Shown here in pieces: positions 17,675-25,546 of a stretch of 30,896 nt of DNA. Where the stretch lies: the NCBI GenBank assembly GCA_024278345.1, contig JAJRTK010000239.1, positions 1-30,896 of the forward strand, read 5' to 3'. The DNA comes from a bacterium. Lineage in GTDB: Bacteria > CSSED10-310 > JAJRTK01. Each line of letters begins with the position of its first letter. Positions within the stretch are counted from its first letter, which is position 1. The notes under the pieces were generated by a model. The model did not search any database. It was given only the letters and a program-made list of their open reading frames with translations, and was not told the origin of the DNA. A program made the translations under genes and the position numbers.

Positions 17675-17702
17675 GCCTCCGCCGGGACCCTGGGGCGGAG
17701 GC
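17675..17702. repeat. Palindrome GCCTCCGCC...GGCGGAGGC
   Basis: Nine-bp perfect stem enclosing GGGACCCTGG. Its two flanks match the segment that starts at 30859 and runs to the window end, where a further small palindrome is inserted in the middle. Both copies therefore belong to one nested repeat family of this genome. Confidence 0.65.
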
Positions 17703-17805
17703 CCTTGCGCCCCGCCCGAATTCACTCGGCTGAGACGATGACCAAGGTCACAGCCGCGCATGGACGGCTTTTGGAGCAGGCCACCTGAAATTCCCGTCGT
17801 TGCAA

Positions 17806-17928
17806 ATGCAGTTTGAGGAACTTGGGACCAAATTGTCACTCGATGAGTCTGAACTCTGGCAGGTTGAGCAACTCTTCGATAAAGCTGAGGTCCGTAAGCG
17901 GGGATTCTCCTTTCCATTCATTCCTTGA
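17806..17928 (+). CDS. Possible small ORF, 40 residues
   Basis: ATG at 17806 opens 40 codons (MQFEELGTKLSLDESELWQ...), and the frame stays open upstream to about 17734. The peptide is amphipathic and looks more protein-like than its surroundings, with an acidic helix and the aromatic end FSFPFIP. No ribosome site is evident. I do not recognise it. It may be a remnant of a longer decayed gene or a chance frame. Confidence 0.2.
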   Translation: MQFEELGTKLSLDESELWQVEQLFDKAEVRKRGFSFPFIP

Positions 17929-18033
17929 CCTCATATTTGGCGCTTGCCGGTGAACTTTGCGAGGAGCGGGAGCGGCCGCGAGCGAGTCCGAGCGGAACGC
18001 GACCCTAAAAAAATTGCTTTGGAGGAGTTTTTG

Positions 18034-19422
18034 ATGAAGCGAACGATGACCTCTGGGTTGACCATGGACACGATTGTGTCGCTGGCGAAGCGCCGGGGAT
18101 TTGTCTTCCAGTCCAGCGAGATTTATGGAGGCCTTGCCAGTTGTTGGGACTATGGCCCCGTGGGTGTGGAGCTCAAGCGGAACGTCAAGGAGGCTTGGTG
18201 GCGATCCGTCGTGACGGCGCGGGATGACGTTGTGGCGATCGATTGCTCCATTTTAATGCATCCACGGGTTTGGGAGGCGTCGGGGCACCTGGAGAGTTTC
18301 ACGGACCCGCTGGTGGATTGCAAGAAGTGCAAGAACCGGTTTCGGGCGGACCAGCTTCACGAGCTTCGCTGCCCGGAAAAACCGTCGAAGCGGCCAGGAG
18401 AGTGTGGTGGCGAGCTCACGGAGGCGCGGCAGTTCAATCTGATGTTCAAGACCTTCATGGGGCCGGTGGAGGATTCTTCGGCCGTGGCCTATCTGCGGCC
18501 TGAGACAGCTCAGGGGATTTTCGTGAACTTCCGGAACGTTCAGACGACCACCCGGAAGAAGCTGCCTTTTGGGATTGCTCAGGTGGGCAAGTCTTTCCGC
18601 AACGAAATAACTCCGGGGAACTTCACGTTCCGGACTCGCGAGTTCGAGCAGATGGAGATGGAGTTTTTCTGTCATCCTTCGGAGGCGGAGAAATGGTACC
18701 GCTACTGGCTGGAAGAGAGGTTTGATTGGTATCTTCGCCTGGGAATTCGCAAGGAGCACCTGCGACTCCGGGATCACGGCAGGGACGAGCTTGCCCACTA
18801 CGCCAAGGAGAAGGGCGCCTGTGCCGATATCGAGTATCTCTATCCGTTTGAGAAGGGGGGCCGCTGGTCGGAGCTTGAGGGGGTGGCCAATCGGACGGAT
18901 TACGACTTGAAACGGCATGGGGAGTTCAGTGGCAAGGATTTGTCTTACTTCGATCCTGCCACCCGGGAGAGGTATCATCCTTACGTCATCGAGCCGGCAG
19001 CCGGCGCGGATCGGGCGACCTTGGCCTTTTTGGTGGACGCCTACGATGAAGAGACGATCATCAGTGCCAAGGGGAAGGCGGAGACGAGGGTCATTCTTCG
19101 CTTTCATCCGCGTCTGGCGCCGGTTCAGGTGGCGGTTCTCCCCTTGTCCAAGAAAGAGCCATTGATGGAGGTGGCCCGGAAGCTCTACGATTCGCTTCGG
19201 GTTCGCGGGCTTCGGTGCGAATACGACGTGGCGGGGGGGATCGGCAAACGCTACCGCCGCCAGGACGAGCTTGGGACTCCCTTTTGCGTCACGATTGACT
19301 TTGATTCGGCGGAAGATGGTAAGGCGACGATCCGGGATCGCGACAGCATGGAGCAAGAGAGGGTGGATTTGGAGCAGGTTTTTGGCTTCGTGCAGGCCAA
19401 GTTTCTCGGGGATGCGCGGTAA
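18034..19422 (+). CDS. glyS: Glycyl-tRNA synthetase, alpha2 (single-chain) type
   Basis: Class II aminoacyl-tRNA synthetase that charges tRNA-Gly as a homodimer. The 462-residue protein is of the single-chain kind found in Bacillota, Actinobacteria, several other phyla and eukaryotes, unlike the alpha2beta2 enzyme of most Proteobacteria. It starts with the typical [27 protein letters not shown] Cys-rich segment ([20 protein letters not shown], about 95-115) follows. Motif 2 is [19 protein letters not shown] and motif 3 lies around [17 protein letters not shown]. The anticodon-binding domain occupies the last 110 residues. The start has GGAGGAG six bases upstream; the frame extends upstream to 17944 without conservation. 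It is followed by a stable-RNA unit. Confidence 0.95.
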   Translation: MKRTMTSGLTMDTIVSLAKRRGFVFQSSEIYGGLASCWDYGPVGVELKRNVKEAWWRSVVTARDDVVAIDCSILMHPRVWEASGHLESFTDPLVDCKKCKNRFRADQLHELRCPEKPSKRPGECGGELTEARQFNLMFKTFMGPVEDSSAVAYLRPETAQGIFVNFRNVQTTTRKKLPFGIAQVGKSFRNEITPGNFTFRTREFEQMEMEFFCHPSEAEKWYRYWLEERFDWYLRLGIRKEHLRLRDHGRDELAHYAKEKGACADIEYLYPFEKGGRWSELEGVANRTDYDLKRHGEFSGKDLSYFDPATRERYHPYVIEPAAGADRATLAFLVDAYDEETIISAKGKAETRVILRFHPRLAPVQVAVLPLSKKEPLMEVARKLYDSLRVRGLRCEYDVAGGIGKRYRRQDELGTPFCVTIDFDSAEDGKATIRDRDSMEQERVDLEQVFGFVQAKFLGDAR

Positions 19423-19485
19423 AACAAGCTATCCCTTGCCCATGGGGTTCGGTCGCTCCGGTTGCCGAGCCGGAGAAAAATGCTG

Positions 19486-19514
19486 TTGCAGTGCTGCCCG
19501 ACGCCGTGTTATAA
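19486..19514 (+). promoter_or_regulatory. Promoter of the tRNA-Ser / SRP RNA unit
   Basis: TTGCAG (19486-19491), exactly 17 nt, then TTATAA (19509-19514). Start of transcription is expected near 19521, about 40 nt before the tRNA. A hairpin CTCCGG...CCGGAG (19456-19475) just upstream may mark the end of the glyS transcript. Confidence 0.6.
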
Positions 19515-19561
19515 AAGTGGCCGCAGCCGATGGCTGGAGTGGGCCAAGGCCCCAAATGTCA

Positions 19562-19651
19562 GGAGAGATGTCCGAGTCGGGTTGAAGGAGCACGACTGGA
19601 AATCGTGTGGGTGGGTAAACTGCCTCGAGGGTTCGAATCCCTCTCTCTCCG
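19562..19651 (+). tRNA. tRNA-Ser (anticodon GGA)
   Basis: A 90-nt class II tRNA. The acceptor stem GGAGAGA pairs with TCTCTCC, and the discriminator is G. The anticodon stem CACGA/TCGTG encloses the loop CTGGAAA, giving anticodon GGA. A long variable arm (GTGGGTGGGTAAACTGCC region) is typical of serine tRNAs, and the T arm is GAGGG-TTCGAAT-CCCTC. The 3' CCA is not encoded. It is followed 52 nt later by the SRP RNA, a pairing known from many bacteria. Confidence 0.95.
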
Positions 19652-19703
19652 TATCGCCGTTCTTTGGAAGAGTGGCCGCGCCAATGTTCGATGAGCGGCT
19701 TGT

Positions 19704-19834
19704 CGGCTCGTGCTATAGATGCCTGGGTCTCGCGCAATGAGAGGCTGTGAACCTGGTCAGGCGGGGAACCGAGCAGCCATAAGCGGAATCTCTCGTGTGC
19801 CGCGAGGGCGCCTGGGCATCTATAGGACGAGCCG
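19704..19834 (+). ncRNA. ffs: Signal recognition particle RNA (4.5S type)
   Basis: RNA scaffold of the signal recognition particle; binds Ffh and guides membrane-protein ribosomes to FtsY. The apical domain IV is clear: ACCTGGTCAGG...GGGGAACCGAGCAGCC (about 19750-19778) contains the conserved GTCAGG and GAGCAGCC sides of the Ffh-binding loops. The ends CGGCTCGTGCTATAGATGCC and GGCATCTATAGGACGAGCCG pair over about 20 bp with one mismatch. The length of about 131 nt fits a rod-like bacterial RNA without an Alu domain. Exact ends are inferred from pairing. It shares a promoter with tRNA-Ser and ends at a strong terminator. Confidence 0.9.
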
Positions 19835-19893
19835 GTCGGAGCATGTTCGTCGTCGGTCTTTGGATCGTGTGTGGCCTTCATTTCCCGTTGGAT

Positions 19894-19925
19894 CGGGGTT
19901 CCAGGACTTGGGACCCCGTTTTTTT
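19894..19925 (+). terminator. Intrinsic terminator after the SRP RNA
   Basis: CGGGGTTCC (19894-19902), loop AGGACTT, GGGACCCCG (19910-19918; one T.G pair), then T7 (19919-19925). A textbook rho-independent terminator closing the tRNA-Ser/SRP RNA unit, 17 nt before the next gene. Confidence 0.88.
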
Positions 19926-19941
19926 CTCGGAAGAATGCGCC

Positions 19942-21513
19942 ATGGCTAAGAAACCCTCCTCCCCCCTTCCGTTCATCATTCTTTTGCTGGTTGCCACGCC
20001 CGTACTCATCTACTACATGGCTGTTCCGGACTACGTCCGCAAGGATCTGTGGCGTGCCATCGATTCCTGGATGGGGAAGGAGCCGCCACCGAAAGCGACT
20101 CCCAAGGCGGTGGCGCCTGGAAAAATGAAGACGCCGAAAGCTGCCGAAAAACCAACGCCGGCAAGCCCGGTGGGGCGGACCAGGAAGAAAAAGCGCCGGA
20201 GGCCGGGGCGCGGCAAGGTTGCCTTGGAGGTTTCGAGCCGGCCTGGCGGCGCCCGTCTCTATCTTGGTGGAACGCGTCTTGGAAAGGCGCCGTACAAGGG
20301 TCGCCTTCGCAGGGGAAATCGACGTTTCGTCGCTTTCTTGCCGGGCCATCATCCCGATATTCGCCACCTGATTTTCGACAGGGATCCAGAGATGGCGCTT
20401 CGGGCTGAGATCCAGCCTCTGCCTAGGAAAATGACCCCGTGGGGGCTTTTCCGTGGGGATCCGGGCAGGACCGGTTTTTCCAGTGAAACTGGCGACCCCA
20501 AGCGGATGCTTCAGGTCTGGACGGCGCGCCTGGAGGGCGAGATTCTAGCGAGTCCGGTTCAGATGGACGGTAAGGTTTACATCTCCACGGATGAGCTCTA
20601 TCTGGCCTGCCTCGATGGGGCCACGGGCAACATCCTTTGGAGGATCCCGGGAGTGGGGAACACGAAGGCGACCGCTGCCCTTTATAAGCGCTTTGCCATC
20701 GTGGGAAGCAGTTCGGGGGTGCTGATGGGGATCCGGCTGGACAAGGGCAAGGTGGCCTGGAAAGAGGCTCTGGACGTAGCCGTGGACGCCTCTCCCTTGA
20801 TCCTTGGAAACCGCTTGGTGGTAGGGGACTACGCTGGGCGGCTTCATGCCTGGACCTTGCGCAGGTCGGGTAAAAAGTTGAAGTCTTCCTGGAAGATGGA
20901 GGTGGGTGGGGCAATTCGGGCTTCTCCGGCTGGTGCCGGAGACCGGGTCTTTGTGGCAACCGACAAGAAACTGTTTGGAATTGACGCGGTTTCGGGGAGA
21001 AAACTGTTCCAGCGCCCCCTCGCTCGGGGCAAGTCTTCCTCCGAAAGTGGTGTCCGAACCGTGGGAACACGGTTCCTGGGATCGACGCCCGCCGTGCTTG
21101 GGAAGATCGTCGTCGCTGGAACCATCTCCGGTGAGGTGAAGGCGTTTAGGACCGATGGCAACGAGCTTTGGACGGCTTCCTTGAGAAGCCCGGTCTATGC
21201 TTCTCCGGCCCTTGCTTATCGATCGGCCTATGTGGGAACTCAAAGCGGACTCCTTGTTTGCCTGGATCTTGAGTCTGGCTCGGTACTTTGGAAGCGGAAG
21301 TTGGGTAGCTCGGCTTTCAGCTCGCCTTTAGTCGCTGACGGGGCGGTTTATGTCGGCACTGACGCCGGACTTTTCTACGTGCTGGATGCCTTCGACGGGA
21401 GCGTCATCGTCAAGAAAAAAATTGGGGCACCCGTTCGCTCATCGCCTTCTTTGAGCAGTGGCTTGCTTGTGGTGGGTGCGTCGGATGGTCAGCTCCATGC
21501 CTATCGTTTCTGA
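19942..21513 (+). CDS. Membrane-anchored PEGA and PQQ-repeat beta-propeller protein
   Basis: A 523-residue protein with one N-terminal membrane helix (about 9-27, PFIILLLVATPVLIYYMAV). A basic Pro/Lys/Ala linker (about 50-92) is followed by a PEGA-like domain (about 93-142, LEVSSRPGGARLYLGGTRLGKAPYKG). A seven- or eight-bladed PQQ/BamB-like propeller takes the rest, with repeated blade ends such as YLACLDGATGNILWR, LVCLDLESGSVLWKRKLG and FYVLDAFDGSVIVKKK. It is likely an extracytoplasmic scaffold or wall/outer-membrane-binding protein; no catalytic residues are seen. The start was chosen at 19942 (GGAAG upstream) because the in-frame sequence further upstream runs through the SRP RNA and its terminator. 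A BamB role is possible but PEGA domains are not normal there. Confidence 0.85.
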   Translation: MAKKPSSPLPFIILLLVATPVLIYYMAVPDYVRKDLWRAIDSWMGKEPPPKATPKAVAPGKMKTPKAAEKPTPASPVGRTRKKKRRRPGRGKVALEVSSRPGGARLYLGGTRLGKAPYKGRLRRGNRRFVAFLPGHHPDIRHLIFDRDPEMALRAEIQPLPRKMTPWGLFRGDPGRTGFSSETGDPKRMLQVWTARLEGEILASPVQMDGKVYISTDELYLACLDGATGNILWRIPGVGNTKATAALYKRFAIVGSSSGVLMGIRLDKGKVAWKEALDVAVDASPLILGNRLVVGDYAGRLHAWTLRRSGKKLKSSWKMEVGGAIRASPAGAGDRVFVATDKKLFGIDAVSGRKLFQRPLARGKSSSESGVRTVGTRFLGSTPAVLGKIVVAGTISGEVKAFRTDGNELWTASLRSPVYASPALAYRSAYVGTQSGLLVCLDLESGSVLWKRKLGSSAFSSPLVADGAVYVGTDAGLFYVLDAFDGSVIVKKKIGAPVRSSPSLSSGLLVVGASDGQLHAYRF

Positions 21514-21570
21514 GAGCAAACCGTCCTAGAGTCCAGCGAAAACGTGTGATGCACGAGGTCGGAGTCTGGT

Positions 21571-22881
21571 ATGAAGAAAAACTATGTCATCGACACGAAT
21601 GTACTCCTCCACGATCCCGAGGCGATCTTCAAGTTTCAAGATAATGATGTCATCCTCCCCATCCAGGTGATCGAGGAGATCGACCACTTTAAACGGGAAA
21701 TGAACGACCTCGGCTATTCGGCCCGGCAGGTTGTCCGCCACCTTGACGAGTTCCGTAAAGTAGGGAGTCTGTCCCAGGGAGTGCCTTTGCCATCTGGCGG
21801 CCGCCTCAGGATCGACTTGAGCGTCACGACCCTTCCAGCGGAGCTCTCCATGATTCGAGGCAATCCCGATAACTACATCTTGGCTCTGGGGCTGGAGCTC
21901 CAGAAAAGAGCACCGGATGTGCCCATGGTACTGGTGTCAAAAGATGTCAACATGCGAGTCAAAGCCGACGCCATGGGCCTCCGCGCCGAAAACTATGAAA
22001 ACGACAGGGTTCCGTCAGCCGATGTCTACAGTGGAAGCTTTGAGCTCGAAGTGACGGACGAAGACTTCGACCTCTTTCGGGAACAGGGGGATTTGCCGTT
22101 TGAAGCCGACGGGCATTTGCCCAACGAGTGCGTCATGCTTCGGCAGGGGGATGGCGTGCGCCAAACTCTTCTTGGCCGCCTTTCGCCCGACAGAAGCCGG
22201 ATTCGGCGGCTCTATGACACGAAGCGAAACTTCTGGGGATTGCGGGCCAAGAATCGGGAACAGTGTTATGCCCTGGACCTCCTCCTCGACCCCGAGCTCA
22301 GCCTCGTCACCATCGCCGGAAAGGCAGGCACGGGGAAAACCCTTCTCGCAGCCGCGGCGGGCCTCCACATGGTGACGGAAGAAAAGCTCTTCCAGCGGCT
22401 CCTGATTTCCAGGCCGATCTACCCCATGGGCCGGGATATCGGCTATTTGCCGGGAGCCGTGGAGACCAAGCTGGCGCCCTGGATGCAACCCATCTATGAC
22501 AGTATCGGACTGCTCATCGAAATGCGCTACGGCAAGCGATCAAAACGAAAAACAGAGGATCTGGCCAGTTCCGGTAGGTTGGCCATCGAGCCTCTGACCT
22601 ACATCAGAGGCCGGAGCATCCCCAACCAAATCCTGTTGGTGGATGAAGCCCAAAACTTAACTCCCATCGAGGCGAAAACTGTTCTGACCCGCGCTGGGGA
22701 TAATACCAAGGTGGTCTTCACGGGGGATCTGTCTCAGATCGACAATCCCTACGTCGATAGCCAATCCAACGGGTTGAGCACAGTGGTGGATCGCTTCAAG
22801 GGCCAACCTCTGGCTGGGCATGTGACCCTGACAAAGGGGGAGCGGTCGCCCCTGGCCGAGTTAGCCGCCAACGTCCTTTGA
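21571..22881 (+). CDS. PIN-PhoH protein (PhoH2/YlaK type)
   Basis: RNA-acting PIN nuclease domain fused to a PhoH-type ATPase; family members have been reported as RNA helicase/RNases. In 436 residues the PIN domain (about 1-135) begins NYVIDTNVLLHDP with the first catalytic Asp at 8, and further acidic residues lie in IEEIDHFK and LVSKDVNMRVKAD. PhoH (about 230-436) has Walker A AGKAGTGKT (about 249-257) and Walker B LLVDEAQN (about 354-361), then VFTGDLSQID with the expected spacing. GGAG lies six bases before the ATG. It is 57 nt after the propeller gene; co-transcription is possible. It is the last protein gene before the 1.4-kb non-coding region. Confidence 0.93.
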   Translation: MKKNYVIDTNVLLHDPEAIFKFQDNDVILPIQVIEEIDHFKREMNDLGYSARQVVRHLDEFRKVGSLSQGVPLPSGGRLRIDLSVTTLPAELSMIRGNPDNYILALGLELQKRAPDVPMVLVSKDVNMRVKADAMGLRAENYENDRVPSADVYSGSFELEVTDEDFDLFREQGDLPFEADGHLPNECVMLRQGDGVRQTLLGRLSPDRSRIRRLYDTKRNFWGLRAKNREQCYALDLLLDPELSLVTIAGKAGTGKTLLAAAAGLHMVTEEKLFQRLLISRPIYPMGRDIGYLPGAVETKLAPWMQPIYDSIGLLIEMRYGKRSKRKTEDLASSGRLAIEPLTYIRGRSIPNQILLVDEAQNLTPIEAKTVLTRAGDNTKVVFTGDLSQIDNPYVDSQSNGLSTVVDRFKGQPLAGHVTLTKGERSPLAELAANVL

Positions 22882-23178
22882 AGGCCGGCTTGCCCTCTCG
22901 GATCTGCCCGTGTGGGCGGCTGGCTTTGGGAAAACTGCTCGTCCACCACGGCGTGTTGTTTTTGAGAGCTCCCCAGGCGTGCCAAGACCAGGTTGCCTTC
23001 CCTCTTGAGGCTGCCCGGGAAGACCGTTCGTGAGAGGCTCGGAGATCCGATGCCTCTCGCATCACGGGTTTTCGTCAGTCAGCGGGGAAGAGCATGTTGA
23101 TAGATTGTGATTTTGACTGTCATTGGATTGTCGTACAAGGACTTGCTTTGGTCTGTTAATAAGTTGATAAAAAAAGCC
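22882..23178 (+). other. Spacer between phoH-type gene and RNA candidate
   Basis: AAGGCCGGC (22881-22889, overlapping the stop) can pair with GCTGGCTTT (22919-22927), with an inner GCCC-GTGT-GGGC hairpin. This is a possible weak terminator of the PIN-PhoH gene. A second strong hairpin has GAGAGGCTCGG, loop AGAT and CCGA(T)GCCTCTC (23032-23058). From about 23088 the sequence turns AT-rich, like an UP element, before the promoter at 23179. No gene is seen. Confidence 0.45.
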
Positions 23179-23207
23179 TTGACATCGCTTGATTCCGTTG
23201 CTAAAGA
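23179..23207 (+). promoter_or_regulatory. Sigma70-type promoter ahead of the large RNA candidate
   Basis: TTGACA (23179-23184), a 17-nt spacer and TAAAGA (23202-23207), preceded by an A/T-rich stretch (TTAATAAGTTGATAAAAAAAG). Predicted start of transcription is near 23213-23216. No reading frame with a ribosome site follows on this strand. Confidence 0.65.
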
Positions 23208-23213
23208 GTGAAG

Positions 23214-24258
23214 AGAGGATGAAGAATCCTGGAGGCACCGGCACTCAAGGGCGTCGGGCTCCGGTCGGTTGCTTGGTTGTATGGAGCGGTTGGGAGGCCA
23301 ATCGGACAATAGTTGGTGACATCTGTTGGTCGGTGAGTTTATCTATCACTTTATGCGGCGGGCGACCTCACTGGCGGCGTTGGGAAGGTGCAAGGAGTTC
23401 AGGAGGGGCGGCAGCCTTGAGAGAGGTAAGCCGGCTCCGGTGTTCGTGAGACCCTGAAGGTCAGGCGGCGCTTCGGTTTTTCTGGGAGCTTGCTCTTGGG
23501 TAGCTGCGGCGGCGGGGAAGGCCATGAGGGGAGGAATCGTGAAGGCGGTTCCAGGGCACTGGAGAGGAAACCCCTGGAGGGCGGAAAAGCCAGGAGGGCA
23601 GCGGCTTGGCGTGGGCCGTAAATGGATGGGCCGCGTCGAGTGTCGGATCTTCGCGAGGAGCAAAGCCTTGAAGGCGAGGCCAACCGCTGGTTTTTTGATC
23701 AGTGGGGGCCAACGGCAGGAGGGCAACCGGGCTCGGAAGGGCACGAAGGCTTCGCGGAGGGGAAAGGCCCTGAAGGTGAAAACCCCATGAGTGTGACCGG
23801 CATGAAACAAGGCCGGAGGGCTTTGAAGGAAGGAAACCGTCAAGAGGGTGAGAAACCCTGGAGGCGGAAGGTGTCGGGTGAGGCAAGCCCGAGTTGACCG
23901 GGCCTTCGGAGCTGGGGGCGCTGAAGGGGAAGGAACCCTATGAGAGGGACTGTTGGCTTTGGCCGATAGGCCGTTGGCGAGTTTGGACTCTGAAGAAGAG
24001 GGTAAGCTCAAGGGCGGAGAGGGCATTCTTTTTTGAAAGGATGGCTTCACGGCGAGTTGCGGAAGACCTGGACACCGCGAGAGCGGTAGAAAGGGATCGC
24101 TCAACCGATACGGCGATACCTGCTCGTTGGAACCGCTGAAGGGCGCTTGACTTCATGAGAGGCATTTGCGTGGGGCCGGTGACGGTTCCGCAAAAGGCGC
24201 GCCGGTGGTGAATCTCTGGAAGGGAAACTCCGGGAAACTTTGTCCTCGCCATTTTTTT
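23214..24258 (+). ncRNA. Candidate large structured non-coding RNA, about 1.05 kb
   Basis: Begins just after a near-consensus promoter and ends at a T7 tract (24252-24258), with no credible plus-strand gene. The strand is purine-rich, full of GGAGG, GAAGG and GAAA, unlike the neighbouring genes. Visible hairpins include AGGAT-GAAGA-ATCCT (23216-23230), CGGTTGG-GAGG-CCAATCG (23287-23304) and GACC-CTGAA-GGTC (23450-23462). Others are CCAGGG/CCCTGG (23551-23577), CCGCTG/CAGTGG (23684-23705), CCGGC/GCCGG (23797-23816), TCGGG/CCCGA (23874-23892) and ACCGC-GAGA-GCGGT with a GNRA loop (24074-24087). ATCGC/GCGAT (24096-24117) and GGAACCG/CGGTTCC (24129-24189) complete the set. TGRAGG recurs many times. 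It does not show the signatures of RNase P RNA, tmRNA, rRNA or group II introns. Ends are estimated. Many GC-rich sequences form some hairpins, so structure needs covariation. Confidence 0.5.
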
Positions 24259-24301
24259 GTACCGGGCCCGAGGCGAGCTTCATCCGGGAACCCCAGCTCC
24301 G

Positions 24302-25546
24302 TCAGGCGGTGAAGCGGATTCCTTCCACTAGGATGTGTGGCGCCTGGATGCCGAGGGTTGGCGAAAACTGGCCGTCGGACATGAAGGTGACCCGATCTTT
24401 CTTGAAGAGCTCGAAGATATTGGCGGTCATGTTGAGATTCTTGACTCTTCCCAGGATCTTGCCCTGTTCCACGTAGAGGGCGTCGAGGCCGCAGGTGAAG
24501 TCCCCCATGGGATTGGTGGTCCTAGCCACCTCCCAACAGTGGCGTACGATAACCGCCCGATCCAGGCCAGTCAGGCAGTCCGCCAGAGTTTGGCTGCCCG
24601 GCGGGATCAGGAGGGGCGTTCGTTGGAAGCGGCGGCGCGGGATACCGGTAGCGAGGCCGGAAGCCTCGTGTCCGCATTTCCTGCCGTATTCAAGATCGTA
24701 GAATGCGTCCACCAGCCGTCCCCGGGAGACAAGATCTAGTTTTTTTGCCGCCACACCCTCGATGTCGAATCCCCTTGTTCCCAGGGATTGCGGGTCAATA
24801 CTCAGATGGAAGTCCGGAGAGAAAAACTCTTGTTCGAACCGGGACTGGAGAGGAGACCTATTTTCGTAGATCTCTTTTGAGTCAAGCGCCTGCCAGAACC
24901 CTGTAAGGAACGACGTGTGATTGTGTGCCAGCACCACCGCCGGATAAAGGCCGTTGGGGATCTTTCTCACGGGAAGCTGTCGCTCGATGCCCTCTAGGAC
25001 CGAGAAGAGCTTCTCTCGTCCCGGCTCCCCGTGGACCTGGTGATCAAACAGTTCCCACTGGGAAAAGAGATCGTTTTCGGTGGAGCGCTCCATGTCAATG
25101 GAGTAGATAAGAAAGTGCTCCAGCCCGTGGTGCTCGACGCCGTGGCTGTTTTGGTATCGCCGCTCCGAAGTCGTTCTGTGAGCTTTGATTTCTACCGAAA
25201 ACTCGGGATGGCTTTTCTTCGCCTTGGCAATGAAGTCTTCGCAGAGCTCCCGGATTTCGCCATCCGTGATTTTGGGCACGGCTTGATTGCGGGGCTCGTT
25301 GTCACTGGATCCAATTTTGGGGAAGGCGTAGTCGATCTTCCTGCTGAAGGGGCAGAGCTCGCGTGCCTGGACCGTGAGCTTGTCGGTGTCGGAGAGAAGT
25401 GTTCCTTCCGCCAACCCGATGCGCTGGTCCTCAAGGACCGATACGAGCTTCCTGGTAGTTTCCTTGGAGATCCCGCCGCGGAAACGGCCGCCGGTGAACT
25501 GAAATTCATCGGTCTGGACTCGGGTCGTGTAGATTGCTCGATCCAT
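24302..25546 (-). CDS. tldE: TldE/PmbA-family protein
   Basis: Inactive-site partner of the TldD metalloprotease. The TldD/TldE heterodimer degrades unfolded peptides and matures microcin B17 in E. coli. This 414-residue protein lacks the HExxxH motif, as expected for TldE. It shows the family fold markers: an N-terminal domain to about residue 190, then GTRGFDIEGVAAKKLDLVSRGRLVDAFYDLEYG (about 250-285), TNPMGDFTCGLDALYVEQGK and a C-terminal SDGQFSPTLGIQAPHILVEGI. The ATG at 25546 overlaps the tldD stop (TGATG) and has GGAGGAG upstream, so the pair is translationally coupled. Confidence 0.9.
   Translation of the reverse strand: MDRAIYTTRVQTDEFQFTGGRFRGGISKETTRKLVSVLEDQRIGLAEGTLLSDTDKLTVQARELCPFSRKIDYAFPKIGSSDNEPRNQAVPKITDGEIRELCEDFIAKAKKSHPEFSVEIKAHRTTSERRYQNSHGVEHHGLEHFLIYSIDMERSTENDLFSQWELFDHQVHGEPGREKLFSVLEGIERQLPVRKIPNGLYPAVVLAHNHTSFLTGFWQALDSKEIYENRSPLQSRFEQEFFSPDFHLSIDPQSLGTRGFDIEGVAAKKLDLVSRGRLVDAFYDLEYGRKCGHEASGLATGIPRRRFQRTPLLIPPGSQTLADCLTGLDRAVIVRHCWEVARTTNPMGDFTCGLDALYVEQGKILGRVKNLNMTANIFELFKKDRVTFMSDGQFSPTLGIQAPHILVEGIRFTA

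Larger units (their letters stand above)
17392..18033. other. Divergent spacer between the acyl-CoA synthetase gene and glyS
   Basis: 642 nt separating divergent genes. It holds two palindromic repeats (17555-17575 and 17675-17702, listed separately), an AATTGT...ACAATT inverted repeat at about 17595-17620 that could be an operator, and a weak small frame at 17806-17928. On the minus strand TTGACA occurs near 17465-17470 but without a good -10 at 17 nt. The strong glyS ribosome site GGAGGAG ends the spacer. Confidence 0.5.

Noticed and set aside
19795-19941. Long N-terminal extension of the propeller protein
   Set aside because: It runs through the 3' part of the SRP RNA and its terminator, so it is not expected to be translated.
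23524-23897. Short plus-strand frames rich in Gly, Arg and Lys in the RNA candidate
   Set aside because: No ribosome sites, low-complexity composition that follows from the purine-rich sequence, and mutual overlap in different frames.
23214-24258. RNase P RNA, tmRNA or group II intron as the identity of the large region
   Set aside because: No GAGGAAAGTCC/ACAGAAA blocks of RNase P, no tmRNA ends, no intron 5' GTGYG with domain V, and no reverse transcriptase nearby.
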